NCBI GenBank assembly: GCA_038025085.1
Contig: CM076141.1
Coordinates: forward strand, 13,766,001-13,830,000
DNA: 64,000 bases
DNA from: Tetragonia tetragonoides
Taxonomy: Eukaryota; Streptophyta; Magnoliopsida; Caryophyllales; Aizoaceae
Reading direction: 5' to 3'
The notes under the pieces were generated by a model. That model saw only the letters and a program-made list of their open reading frames with translations, had not been told where the DNA came from and made no database searches. The translations under genes were made by a program, and so were the position numbers. This document shows, piece after piece, positions 11,525 to 24,331 of the stretch; position 1 is the first letter of the stretch, and the number at the start of each line of letters is the position of its first letter.

Positions 11525-12602
11525 TGATGCTTCTCCAGAATGATAACTAGACAAGAGCCATCTGGTTACTACTCCATTAAGAGAGAGGTGACTAGTTATT
11601 TTAATTTTATTTTGTGCCAGGTCTAGAATGCTTATCTTCTCTTAATATTGAAATCCACATATAAATGATCAATAAATTAAAGTCTAACATTGATCTCGTG
11701 TCAAGTATAATAATAGCAGCCATAATGGCGGGATCACCTTGGAATTTATTATAATACACTATTTCCTTGTGTATATTAGAAAATCAAATATATTGGTTGC
11801 TACCTTGCAAAGAGATCAGAGCAGAAAAAAAGTCTCCAGTTTGACAGTGTCCATTTGCAATGGAGCTGAAAGAGTCATTATTTGCAACTTTTCAGCTTTT
11901 GGATAATGGACTAAATAATAATGGCTCACTAGAATGTTTAGTGCTTCATATTTGTAATGTACGTATAGACAGTAATTGTAGTTTAGAAGCCTCTATGTAG
12001 TAGTAGGGATGAGACTGCACATCTGTTCCTTCTAACTCTGCCGAAGGTGGGAGCCTCGTGAGAGGCATGGGTGATGAAATGATTCTTAACATCAGAAGCA
12101 GCAACTGTGTGGCGTTTTCATATTCCCGGGGTAGAGACTCAGATGCAGAACTATGTTTCATTCCAGCTTTATGTTGAAACTATTGAATGATCTGTGGAGA
12201 GCCCATTGAAACAATTTCCCTCTTTTTTCTTCCATTTTAGGCTCATGCCTTGAAACTACTTTTCCCTTATTTGGAAAGAAGATAGCGCTAAGTGGATGTA
12301 TAGTATGGGTTATTCTAACCGTATGTCCGTATTGTAAAAGTTTCACTTCTGTTTTCCTGGCCTTCCTGTCGTTTTATGTTGTTAAGTGATCGAACACTGT
12401 GTTTTGGAACTCGTTTGATTTGCAACTCTGTTCGCATGCTTGGAAAAGGGTTGTTGTTCAGAAAGTGGTGCATTTTGGCATTTTGCATTTTGTATATTGT
12501 ATATTGCTTAGAGATACCTTGTTAATGTGACAAGTATCCCAGAGTTGTATTTTGGAATACGCACTAGAAGTCAACCCTCTAGTGCTACTTATACATCATA
12601 TA
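11525..12602. other. Intergenic spacer between tandem permease copies
   Basis: It holds the promoter of copy A and the 3' flank of copy B. Part of it (about 12230-12550) recurs near 44810-45110, which shows that the spacer was part of the later block duplication. No other gene seen. Confidence 0.6.
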
Positions 12603-15600
12603 TCATTGATTGGCAAACAGACGGTAGTCTCTAACATTATTATGCACTAATCTGACAGCAGAAATTGTAGTTGCCACTGCAAGGAGGGAAAAAGCAGTAA
12701 TGATAGCCCAATGCCATGCTTTATGCTCGGGTCTTGCTGTCTTCCCCTTAACCTGTGCATTGAGTATGTATTAGCACTCAATGTCAACTCTATATCTAAA
12801 TTTCTCTAATAATTTGGGCATGTCAGAATTACCTTTATGAAAATCATGCTTGGAAAAATGAAGGTTAATGTGATAAGTATGAATGATCCCAAAAGGTTGA
12901 TGAAGTCTCCGATGAAAGGTATGGCTGCTGCAACAGCTGTATTTCCTGTAAAAAGGAGCGCTCGTAGGAAAAATCGCCTTTTTAAATTTTCTCTTGAGTA
13001 AACGCCCTCGTCAAGTTTCAGGAACTTGGTGTCTAGGGCTTCATGAACTGGTTGGATAAACATCTGACATCATATGTAAAATGTCAAGGTTAGCTTCCAG
13101 ACAGAAAGAAAGAAAGAGTCATTCAGTTTCAATTGCTGAGTTCCACTAATTCTAGGAGCTGTCATCATGTATACCACAATATATTAATTTAAAGTACGTG
13201 CCATCCAAGTAATAACTGGCTGAATTATATTCATTGCTCAGTATACTGATAATTAAGGTAATAAAATAATATGATTATGAGCTGTTGACATAACAGCTGA
13301 TACTTATCTTTGATTCAAGTCTTACAGTGCAGCTGCGGTTCAGATGGTCAGTCTATAACATATATAGAGTACTTGCAGGCTTCAATAAAAGAAGACCTCT
13401 TCTTAATAGGCATGAGGAACTATCTTTTATCTTGTGTGATATGATGATGACCCGGGCTCCTTATGAAGCAGAATATGGTTGTGGTAGGTTGGAGCTAAGT
13501 TACTCTTGGATAACCAGAAGCGAAAAGCCGAAAACGACACTTACATGTTGGGAAATAACATTCTGCAGAAAGACTGCTGAGTTTATCAGGATCTTTGCCC
13601 ATTTTGGCCCTCTTAGTGCTTTAGGAAGGTAATCTGACACTTCAGAACCATAAGCCCAGTAGCCCAGTATACTAACACCATAATACAGAAGTAAGCCTGC
13701 GGTGTATTGTACATACAAGGCCCTTCTCATGTTCTTGACAGCTGGCTCCCGCAGAGTTGACTGTACATACAAAAAGATGTATCATGTATGATCACCTGAG
13801 CTATTTTGTTTTCAATTTCATTTCTTCCTGTCCCCAGGCCGGCTTAATTATGATTCATATACTTGTATTAATGTCCTGCAAGATCATAATTAGAAGTTTT
13901 CACCTGTATTTCCAGTAGCATGCCTGAAGTGTTGCATACAAGAATGGCTGATAGTGCACCAAAGGCATTCCACACTTGATCCACAGTGCTTCCTTTGACC
14001 TCATAGTCTCTCTGTTTGTTAGATTTTCCTGCAGATATGAGTAAATAATATGTTTTCTTTTAACTTTATTTGTCTGCATTAGTTGTTTCCATGCATGGTC
14101 AGCATAATTTTTTTTTGAGCTAAGCACCTAAATTGCTTGGTTCATTGAATCATATGCCTACTATTTGAGAAAAAGCGATAATAATGAGGGCATCAGCACT
14201 TGTTTTAACAATTATTTATAATTATGATACTGAAAAGATTAATATTCTGTATTATCTACTTTTCTTTGACATGTGTATGTGTTAACGCAGGAACAATTTT
14301 GGGTTACAGCACTGAAAAGTTAGCAGTAGGTACTTACCATCAATAGCAATTGCCACGAGAAGGATAACAATGTAACCGCAAGTGAGAACAACTGACGCTC
14401 CTACCCACACCCTCATGGCAGACATGTTGGGGACGACAAAAGCAAATATGAAGTATACAACTCCTGTGATGATGATGAAATACTGAAGCCTCAAGGTAGA
14501 CTCACTGAACACCAAATTTATCTCCTGTATGACCCTGGTTTAATTAGCTTAGGACATATGATTCATGCTCTATGTATGCATGAAATAGCATTGTATATGC
14601 AGTTTAGTTTGTGTCGGGGCTATTATTAAAGAATTTATACAACCGAGGAATAAGGATATCCGCTTTCAGTGCTTGGTTATAGCTATTCTCTAATCTACAA
14701 TAATGATGTTAATTTCAAGCTATACCTTCAGTGCTCTGCCTCCAAGAAGGATGAAACCCATATTCCCCAGAAGAAATGTGAAAAATTGGAATATCCATGT
14801 CATGTAGTACATTTCCCTCCCTGCAGATAGAATTATGCAGTTATGGAACTCTGTCATTTCTATCATTGCGATTAGATTTGATGTTATCTCCTGTGATTCC
14901 TTATGTAGACTAAACTGTAGTTCTGATGAGAAAACAAACCAAATAGAAATCCCATGATGTCTCTATATCTTATGAATCTCCGGCCTTGAATGAAGTGAAA
15001 ACTTGCCAATAGCCAGTTTGCATAGGCAGTGAAGAGGCCAACAATAAATAAGCAAAAGATACCCCATGCCCAACCCAGAGGCACCAGCATAAGATCTGAA
15101 AAGCTTAATATCCATCCACAGTTGAAGCTTGTTGCTAGCAACAAACCAACCTGCTGCCATGTATCTGCACATTTCCAAAGTCCAATTTGTTAGAAAAACA
15201 CTGAATCATAAGCATTAGAGAATACTAACCAAATCCCAGTATCCAATCAAACATAGGATTGACTTGTGTTGCCTCACTTGCCTAGGTGTTATGTTCAGAT
15301 GTTCCGGTGCTTGGAATTTGTACGCGAATGTAGTTGGCCACTTAATTAGCTTGATAAATTGATGGTCCGTAGGCTTATGTTTTGGTATGCATCATGTGAT
15401 CATGCTACATAGGGATCATGGGATAATGGTAATCTTAGACTTCTATTGATGATCTAGCTAAATTGGTAAGCATAAGGGCAAGAGAAATAAAACTCTGACT
15501 GAAGATTGACTCAGACAGAAGTAACTTAGGTTGAAATACAGTGATTGGAATACAGAGTTCTCATAGTTGGTTACGAGATCAAACACTGTCACGTTGAAAC

Positions 15601-15746
15601 TATCAAAACTAAATTGAGTAATGAAACTAACCATGGCCAATAGTGTGAGCTGAAGATGGAGTGTCTTTTGGTATTTGATCATCTCTTCTGGAGTCTGACT
15701 CAATGTCAAAAGCCTTTGAGTGGGTAGTTCTGTCTTCTCTCTCCAT
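12603..15746 (-). CDS. ProT-like amino acid transporter (AAAP family), intact copy B
   Basis: Eight exons: 15746-15632, 15164-14940, 14820-14726, 14524-14338, 14028-13904, 13760-13545, 13063-12833, 12752-12603. All have GT-AG borders, and the lengths 115+225+95+187+125+216+231+150 sum to 1344 nt, i.e. 447 aa plus stop. The protein begins MEREDRTTHSKAF and ends RLFANQ. It runs through the AAAP transmembrane core: WQQVGLLLATSFNCGW, LMLVPLGWAWG, FIRYRDIMGFLFG, the VPNMSAMRVW loop, KNMRRALYVQYTAG, GYWAYGS and IPFIGDFINLLGS. The length and the GYWAYGS and KNM.RALY motifs fit plant proline transporters, which import proline, glycine betaine or GABA with protons at the plasma membrane. Substrate is inferred only from family. 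About ten or eleven membrane helices are expected. No lesion was found, unlike tandem copy A. Confidence 0.92.
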
Positions 15747-18700
15747 AGATTCTTCTCCAGAATGATAACTAGACACAGGAGCCAGTTGCCCCTTTATGGC
15801 TACAGTTTATGTAGGAACTATATGGAGTAAGGAGCCATATTGCATTAATTTAGACAATTAAAAACAACAACTACCTGCTGAGAAAAAGATTATGGTCCAT
15901 GTGGGCAATTCGTTTTTTTACATGTTTCCATTTGATTTTGGTAAGATTTGTGCTTACACTGATTGGTGATTGCATTTGTGATGATGGGATTTAGTCAAAT
16001 ATTTCCATTAATCCTTGATGGGAAATCATCATATGTTTGAAATAAAGAACTGGTGTCAGCATATGTACCACATTCCACTGCAATTATTGGAAGATGATTT
16101 TTCTTTATGTCACCTGTTTTCTGGTATCAGTTATGACCTGCTGGGTCAGTGATTGAGTGGCTTTTGCTGGCTTTTAAGCCAATTCCATCCTATGTTTCTC
16201 AGACTCGGGAATTCGAGGATCTGGTTCGGGTGAGGATCCGAGGCTCGGATCATCGGACACGCCTATTTTAAGGATTTTTTCCTAATTTTGTTGCTAATTT
16301 GAAGTGTCCAAGTGTCATATCGTATCCTAGTATCCAAGTATCTGACACGAATACTTCTATTGAAATGATGAGTCCGAGAATCATAGATTCCATCTAATTG
16401 GGAGTATCTTCCTTTTTCAATTTTAAACATGTTGATAGGGGAATATCTCGAAACCCCACCTCCCTACCTTGTTTGATAGTCAATAAAAGGATGCTGTCCT
16501 TTGACAGTTCTTACTCCTATTATGACAGTTACTTGCTTCTTATGATTAAAATATGTTTTAACTTACTTAAATTAGTAACAGTGTTACTAGCTATTATAGC
16601 CATACTCTTTATTTTAACAAAAGCATCTCTGTCAAATCCTTGGGTATACCAGGAATCTAGTATACAATATGGCAGGATCCCAGTGCGAAGTTGTTCAGCT
16701 TAATTAATTAGCCTGCAGTTGATTTTTTTGAGTTGTTTGAGTTTTTTTTTATCCATATAGTTAGATCGAGTGGATCGGATATCAGCGTAAGATTTCATTT
16801 ATTCGGGTTTTATCCATATAGTTGGATCTAGGATCGGGTGGATAGGCTATCCACAGATTGCTTGAGTTGTTTTCTTCTGTTCAAAGTCCTGTTCTGACTT
16901 CTGTCACCTCTTTCAGCAAAACTCTATTCTCCTGATCTAAAGAACATTGATCAGACACTGATCATCATGATCATCATGATCATCCTGCTCCTGAGACACC
17001 GAAGCAACTCTCCAATAGTGAGCCAGTCCAAGAAATCAAATCTTTGAAGTATGGAGTATAAGAAAAAGAAAAGCCGCCAAGGAAATACTACACTGCTGTC
17101 TATATCAAAGGCAGCCACCTTTTCTGAGTCTCTGTCTTTTCTTTGTTTTACACTTTAAGTTATTATTAGTGGTACTCATCTTCTTGCTTTGTTTTACTAA
17201 TCTTCGGATCGTTTGACGGGTTGACTCACTTGACTTGGTGCGCCGACATATACTGCAAAATGTTGATAAGATTTTCTCCTTTTGTAATTTTCTCTTGGGA
17301 TAATGCCCAAGGCAAGCTTCTAAGTTCTAACTAGTTTAAAATAACAGTATTACATTACATGTACACGATGTTACTCGATTATCGTAATGTATGACATAAG
17401 CATAACGTTATACTTGTTAGAGGCCGCCTCTCATGGGAGATCTTTTGATTATTATTACTGATTTTATTTTAGTTTAGTTTTGAAAAGCAACATAAAAACT
17501 TGTATAAGATAGTCTTATTATAGCATCTAGTAAGACGATGATCACTTCAACAGAAGAGATATACACAAAAAAAAAATGCAAAAAAGAAAAAACAAACAAA
17601 CATACAGACATGGAGAAAAACTTAATGGCAAGGTCAAAGAATACGAAATTATCAACGATGCATTTGGTTTGATTTGAGATGTTGTGTGAGACTGTGAGTT
17701 ATTATGACAATGGTTGGAAATTCGTGTAAAACTATTCGTTCTTCGTTCCTTTATGATTAATTTATAGGAGTAACAATCTACGGAGTATTAGACATCTATT
17801 GGTTGTGAAAGGTGCAATCCACTTTTGACTCTTTGATGTATCTATCTTTATATTCTTGTATAGCAAAGACGTATAACATATGGTTAGCAATAATTACCTA
17901 GAAATTACAAGAAATATGACATTGCAGATTTGCAGGTGAAGTGTTGTTGGATAATGGTTACTCATAGTCTCATATAATACTGGAAGTGTAAGAATACATT
18001 AGGTATGTACTTTTTTTTTTTTTTTTGGCTAGTCGGGTATGTACTTAGACTTGACTTTATTCCCTTTTTCTTCGACAAAGGTTCCGTCCAATGTGCCTTA
18101 CATACAATCGTGCTCTGCGAGAGCCCCGAGAATTCTATCTTTCAAACGTCGTCATTTCTTTCACCCTCGGGGTAAAGTATGCGATGAAAAAGTCTTGAGG
18201 GAACAAGAATGTACACTGCTCTACCCTTACTAGACTAATTAAGGCTCCCAGCAAGAATATAGAGATCGAAGAGCTATAGCTAAGTTGCTTGCTCAGAAAG
18301 GTGTTAGACTATTTGTAATAACTATTTAGACACGAGCTGAAATGGCAAATATAATCACCCGAATTTTGGAATGATTTGGAGTTGAATCCTTCCTTCCATC
18401 CTCTTAGATGGAGCCTCTTTACCATAAGAAAAAATTAATTAATTAAAAACATTACGTATCGAACAGATGTCTTAAAGGCGTAGCTGTTGTGACCTTAAAC
18501 TCTCAATACTGTGGTCCATGTATGGTGGAAAAACTACACACATTATTGACGATTATGAGAGGTGGATTTTTCAAGACCAATCCCTTTGATTTGCATATCA
18601 GCTAAGGATTTTTCGTTCCTAGTAGACATTGTACATCGGATAGATTAAGCATTGTTCATCGAATAACAGCTTAGGATATGTTTATTCTTTTTCAATGGAT

Positions 18701-18816
18701 ACAATGTCAGCCAATTAAAGTTAAACTTGAGGAACAAAAACTAAATTTTTCGTCAAGCTTCAGAAAAACAACATAAAGAACACGTTGCCGTATTTTTACT
18801 GGGATCTATTATGGGG
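15747..18816. other. Gene-poor intergenic region
   Basis: About 3 kb with no convincing coding frame. It begins with the promoter of permease copy B. Low-complexity pieces include ATCATGATC repeats near 16965-16985 and a T-tract near 18010-18026. Nothing else was recognised. Confidence 0.5.
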
Positions 18817-18865
18817 TGATGATGATGACGACGACGACGATCAATTGATGATGATGATGATGATG
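18817..18865. repeat. GAT/GAC trinucleotide microsatellite
   Basis: Imperfect run of GAT units interrupted by four GAC units and one ATCAATT break. Confidence 0.9.
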
Positions 18866-18918
18866 TACAGTGGATAACTACGTACTTATGGAAAATTAGA
18901 AGATGTATATGCATTTAG

Positions 18919-19010
18919 GCTCCATTCTTGTCATTTGTAAAAAAAATTGAATTGAACTAAATTGATTTGTTTAACTTTACCTTTAACCATTTAAAACTCA
19001 TCCAAACATA
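18919..19010. mobile_element. Degenerate Tourist-like MITE fragment
   Basis: GGCTCC, then AATTGAATTGAACTAAATTG, then TTTAACCATTTAAAACTCATCCAAACATA follow the order seen at the reverse-complemented end of the intact element at 31965-32226. Only one end is recognisable; a LINE begins shortly afterwards. Confidence 0.5.
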
Positions 19011-19074
19011 TTTTTTTGATCTTAATAACGCAAAGTGCGGTACTAATTTTCATTCAACTTCATCAAATCAACAG

Positions 19075-19641
19075 TTAAAGCATTCTTTTTTTTTTGGTTA
19101 AAATTGGGGCAGTTAAATAAATTACGTCAAAACTAGTCTTGGGAGTACGAACTCCATTACAATCCCTGCTCAGAAAAGGTTTGCAGACATCAGGCGCCAC
19201 ATCTAGTACTACTAAATTATTATTACAATACAAATTCAAGTTCTTTGCATAATTAGCTAGGGAGTCAGCTAATACATTCTTCTCTCTAAAACAATGGATG
19301 ATCAACACCTCCTCTATTGTCTTCATTAGGTGCCTGCATTCCAAAACAACATTCATGAGAATCCCCTTGTGAACTTTATCTTTGTTGAGTAAGTTAACTG
19401 CTTGTGTGGAGTCAGACTCAATGATGACCCTTTTCCATCCTTTAGCTACAATGAAGTGTAGTCCTTTGATAGCTATCAATTCCGCAGCCGCAACAGATTG
19501 CGCTCTGATCTGTTTGTAAAAGCCTTGCATCCAACTTGAGTTGTTATCCCTGGTTACACCTGCAACACTACTCACTAGAGAGGTACAATCAAAGGTAGCA
19601 TCACAGTTCAACTTGAACCACCCCTCCGGAGGGGTTCCCAT
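19075..19641 (-). pseudogene. RNase H domain of LINE 1
   Basis: 188-codon frame with all four expected acidic positions: LNCDAT, AAELIAI, IESDST and ADSLAN. It removes RNA from RNA/DNA hybrids in element replication. It is out of frame with the upstream reverse transcriptase (break near 19641-19662), and its frame runs through the tail region to KKKRML. Confidence 0.8.
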
Positions 19642-22600
19642 TTCATTAAGGAAAGCTCCTTCTATTTTTTAACAGCAATACCCTTATCATGAAGGGCCCA
19701 AAATTCCCAAGCCTTAGCAAGTACCCCTCTCAGCCAAATGTCAGTTGGAGGAATTGGGTTATCAAACACAAAATTGTTCCTAGTAGTCCAAGTGTTCCAG
19801 ATGATGAAGGAGAATAAAGTAGGCCAGGGAAGAGAGTTGACAAGGTTTTTTGCATTAAGGTTGCTATGGAGCCAAACTTGTAGATTATCAGAAAAGAAGG
19901 TCTCAGAAACATTCAAGGAAGTCCACACATGAGCAATAGCAGGACAATCACGCAGCACATGAAGAATATTTTCATCACTATCATGACAAAAAGTGCAGGT
20001 AGCATCTGGTAACAATCCCCTCTGTCTAAGAGTAACATTATGAGCATTGTTGTAGAACCAACAGATCCAGATAAAAAATTGAATTTTTGGAAGAGTTTTC
20101 AATTTCCAAATCCAGGAGTTATTAACATCATTATGCTCTTTTTTGACCGGGAAATCATACCCTTTGCTAGCATTAAACTTATCATTTTCAGCAAGCAAAC
20201 AGGTAGGAAAATCTTTGCACTCATAAGAAGGAATTGGGATTGCCATGATTTCTTCTCTAATTTCAGCAGGTAGCACATAAGAAAGACAGGAAAAGTTCCA
20301 ATCATGTTCATCAATACAGCTGCTCACTTGTAAATTCTCATCAGTAGGCAACCAAGGCCCAAACAAAACATAGTTTAATGGACCAAAGGAGGTCCAGTTA
20401 TCTCCCCACATAGAAATTCTAGTGCCATCCCCCACTACCCAAAGGACATGCTTGTAAAAAAGATCCCACCCTCTCTCATAATTCTGCCACAAATGAGATC
20501 CATTTTTATGCTGAATTGGTTTGCTCCTATTAGTGATATACTTGCTCTTCAAAACCTGGTGAGCTAACGAGTCAGGGTCATTCATGAACTTCCAATTGAG
20601 CCTAGACATAAGCACTTGATCCATTATCTTATTGCTTTTTATACCCAGACCTCCCATTGTTTTAGGTTTAAAGACCATGTCTTTATTAACTAAATGAAGC
20701 TTTTTCTTATCCTTCTCATGCCCCCAAAGAAAATTCACCACAGTTCTATCTAGCTCCTCAAGAAGGGCAACTGGTAACACCATATTCTGCATGTAATACC
20801 TAGGGATGGAATTCAAAGTGGAGTTAATTAAACACACTTTCCCTGCTTTAGTCAATCACTTAGACTTCCAATTAGCAAGTTTGTTTTTAACCTTTTTGAC
20901 AATAAAATCAACTTTGCTCATTCTAGGTCTAAGGGGGGACAAAGGAAAACCAAGATAAATACCCAAATCGTTGCTTCTAGTAACCCCAGTAGTTCTTTCA
21001 GCAAACTCCATGAATTCAAGATCCGTATTAGGTGAGAAATAAAGCTTACTTTTCTCATTATTAATCTTCTGACCTGAGGCCTCACAAAAAACATCCAAGG
21101 TGTCTATCACACTCTCAATAGTGCTTATGTTAGCCTCCCCAAACACAATTAAATCATCTGCAAAAAGCAAGTGGGAGATAGGCAACTTTTTTTTTCCAAT
21201 GAGCATAGGGTTCCAATCAGATTTATTGCACGCATCATGATTCAACCAAGACGACATTTCCATACAGAGAATGAATCTATAGGGGGAGAGAGGATCTCCT
21301 TGCCTAATGCCTCTAGTAGGCTTGAACCAATCAGTGGTATTACCATTCACCAAAACAAAAGCAGTAGAGGTAGAGATGCAGTGCATGATGAGCTTTATAG
21401 ACTGTTCATCCACATTAAGAAAATGCAGACAATGTCTAATGAAGCTCCATTCTAGCCTATCGTAGGCCTTTTCAAGGTCAATTTTTAGAGCAAAAAAAAC
21501 CTTTTTCCCTTTTTTATTTTTCATGGAGTGTAAGATTTCATTAGCCACAGTAATGTTAATATCTGAACCCCTACCAGGAATGAAACTGTTTTGGTAAGGG
21601 GATATTAAGTCATGTAGGAAAGGTCTAAGCCTATTCACCAAGATCTTGGTGATGCACTTATACATAGTATTACATAAGCCAATTGGTCTAAACTGCTTGA
21701 TGAGAGTAGGCTTGTCCACTTTAGGAATCAGGCTAATGTAAAATTTATTCAAATCCTCAGGAAATGAACAGTCCACAAAAACTTTTTGGATGAAGGTGAT
21801 TACATCTAAACTGACTGACTCCCACTGTTTTTGGAAGAATATAGCATGCAGACCATCTGGACCTAGGCTCTTAAAGGAGCCCAATCCAAACATGGCTTTT
21901 TTAATTTCTAGAAACGTAGGAGGAAAGGTTAGATGCAACACATTCAGGCCAGCAGTCAGATCAGACACAGAAGGTAAAGGAGCAGCAAGCATCTCAGTAG
22001 AGAACAATTTTGTAAAGAAATTCACAATATGTTCAGCAATTTCCATCTGATTAACAATCTCATTACCTACATCATCATTTAAAGAGCAAATCCTGGCTTT
22101 ATTCCTTCTAATTTTCACTGAGTTATGAAAGAAGTTAGTGTTTCTATCTCCTTCCACAATCCAATTACAACGGGATTTCATCATCCAAAAGATTTCTTCC
22201 TGGTCAAGGATTGCATTCAGTTTTAAATTCAGGTCATTTTCAAGCTCATGTAAATAAGTAGACTTAGGGGAGCTACACAGGTTACTCTGCACACCATCTA
22301 GTCTGGCCAAGATTTTCTTTTTATTTTTCTGAATAAGTTACCAAAAACAGTTTTATTCCAATTGTGAGCTGCTAAACCAAAATGATTGATTTTTTCATTA
22401 AGAGGCATAGTCACAGATAACCATTCATCATTGACCAGACAATCAAAGCTAGGCTCCAGCAACCACATTCGTTCAAATCTAAAGGGTCTAAGTCCTCTAG
22501 GAATGACAGTAGAGTCAGAGTCAAAAACCAAGGGGCAATGGTCTGAAGACAAATGAGGTAAATGAGTTAAAAGGCAATTAGGAAATGAGTGAATCCAACT

Positions 22601-22660
22601 GACATTTGTGACTGCACGATCCAACCTCTCCAAAATCAAAGCATTCGAAACATTAGAAGG
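19083..22660 (-). mobile_element. LINE 1: 5'-truncated L1-type retrotransposon
   Basis: Minus-strand element that keeps, in order from 5', the end of the endonuclease, the reverse transcriptase, the zf-RVT region and the RNase H. It ends with an A-tail (T-run at 19085-19095 on the plus strand). ORF1 and most of the endonuclease are absent, the normal outcome of incomplete target-primed reverse transcription. The 5' breakpoint is only approximate (22640-22690), and no target duplication was found. Confidence 0.85.
19662..22639 (-). pseudogene. LINE 1 ORF2: endonuclease C-terminus, reverse transcriptase, zf-RVT
   Basis: Starts with the endonuclease end (ILERLDRAVTNVSW ... SSDHCPLVF), then a linker (RCNWIVEGDRNTNFFH). 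The reverse transcriptase shows IPKVDKP, FRPIGLCNTMYK, FALKIDLEKAYDRLEW, GIRQGDPLSPY and the catalytic LLFADDLIVFG. A zf-RVT region follows (CTFCHDSDENILHVLRDC). Lesions: a frameshift near 22300-22310 and a single in-frame TGA at 20856-20858 between WKSK and LTKAGK. Otherwise the frame is remarkably whole, so the copy is fairly young. Confidence 0.88.
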
Positions 22661-22661
22661 G

Positions 22662-23690
22662 ACACAAGACTCCCAACATCTAGGGTATCGTTTTTCAATT
22701 CTCTCATCTCTTTCCCCACTGTTACATTTTGTTGCTAGGGTATCGTTTTTTCCTTCTTCTGAACTGAATTAATAAATCGTTATTTTGTTGTGGGTCTTTG
22801 CTTTGGTCTAGAGTTGTTGCATTTTGATCTATTGAAGCTGTTGGTTTGTTTTTGTTTTCCTAGTTTTTCAGCTTTATAGTAGGGCTTTTTTTAGTTCATA
22901 TGATAAGGTAACTTGTGCTATGAATTAGAGAAGAAATGACCATTAAATCGAGCCTGGTGTATAGGTGCTTAAAAAATTAACATTCTAACTTGGGTACCTG
23001 GATTTTAGATTGTGTTTTGCATTTTAACTTTATTATGTTTTATGTTCTATGGCTGAAAACTTTGGCGAAATTTAGCACAAAAAGTGGGATGCAAAGTAAA
23101 TTTGCTCTTGTTTTTTAGACTGTAATCCTGACTTGGCTTAAGATCTAATTTTTGCATATTCAAGCATCTCCGAACATTGTGAAAAGTCAGGGTGAGAAGT
23201 TACCTTGTTAATTGTAAATTTGTAACCATGTGGAAGTTACCATTGGTTCTATTGTATTATAAAGCAACATCAGGAACTTCTGAAGAGAATTCAACTGTTA
23301 TTGTAGCCCTTTTGGTTCCTTTCCAGCTTAGTTTTTGCTGAATATGCATATGTTTTTGGTGTGTTGGTAGCTCCTTGTCCCTTCTTCTATGCTAATACAT
23401 GACCGAATGACATTAACCTGCAGGCTGCAGTTGATGTACATGCTCATATTCAATGTTGCTTGAAAATTCAGGTCTAAATGGTTGTCGTTTCAATGTGGTT
23501 TGTTAGTGGTACAATTTGTGCAGCTAGTTTACATGTTTGACTTTAATCATGGAGGTATTGCTTTCTTTTTTTTGTGGAATTGCTTGCAAAGCCTACATGT
23601 TCAGAATCCTAATACTACTAGATATATTAGAGATAGAGAATCAGCTGGGCTTCTTTCAATACAGATAGTTTTGCATATTACATATTATCA
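22662..23690. other. Non-coding region after LINE 1
   Basis: No gene recognised. A 16-bp direct repeat (ctagggtatcgttttt) occurs at about 22680 and 22735. Confidence 0.4.
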
Positions 23691-23704
23691 AGTAGTGCCT
23701 CTGA

Positions 23705-24317
23705 AGCACTGCACACAGGAGAGCAGCTTACAGTAGGCTGCAGCAGAGACTTCAGAAGGGAACCAGTAGCAGACTGCAGAAGATAGGCTGCAATCCAGGT
23801 AGAAGAATCCAGCAGGAAAAAAGGACAGCAGGCTCCAGGAAGGATACAGAAGCAGATTGATACAGAGAGAATCTGACGCAGAACTAATGCAAGGAATAGG
23901 CAGCAGTGCAGGAACTCAGGCAGCAGGTTTCAGCAGGTAATCAGCAACAGGTTGAAGAAGCAAGGCAGAATGAAAAAATATAACAGATCCAAGCAGAGCT
24001 GAAAAGCTAGAAGGAATTGTAATATCTTTAGCTATTTATGTTTTTGTATTTTGATGTAAGTCAGAAATAATTTTTGCAAATTGTAATGTTTACAGAGATG
24101 GTGAGGAAGAATTTTTGCAAAGTGTAATATTTACAGAGATGGTGAACCACTGCCTGTAGTGAGTTGCACCAGATTGAAGGGTTGTAAGGTATTAGAGGGA
24201 TGCAGCAAAAAGGAACCCTACCTAGTAGGTGGCCTTGGATCTGCATTGCCTAAGGACTGTAATCTTGTTACATTACAGAGAGCAATAATACAATTTCTGA
24301 CTTGCACCAAAAAAAAA
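23705..24317 (+). mobile_element. Retroposed CAG-rich element with A-tail and 14-15 bp target duplication
   Basis: About 613 bp ending in CTTGCACC plus a run of A. It is flanked by an identical duplication, agtagtgcctctga, at 23691-23704 and 24318-24331 (15 bp if one more A is counted). Tail and duplication together show LINE-type target-primed insertion. The 5' half is rich in GCAG/CAGCAG. The middle carries a tandem 40-bp repeat (aatttttgcaaa..tgtaat near 24069 and 24110). No coding frame and no pol III boxes were seen. It could be a 5'-truncated LINE 3' end or a retroposed non-coding RNA. Confidence 0.8.
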
Positions 24318-24331
24318 AGTAGTGCCTCTGA

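Noticed and set aside
16398..16703. 101-codon frame with a hydrophobic segment
   Set aside because: AT-rich, no recognised domain, no promoter or splice support.
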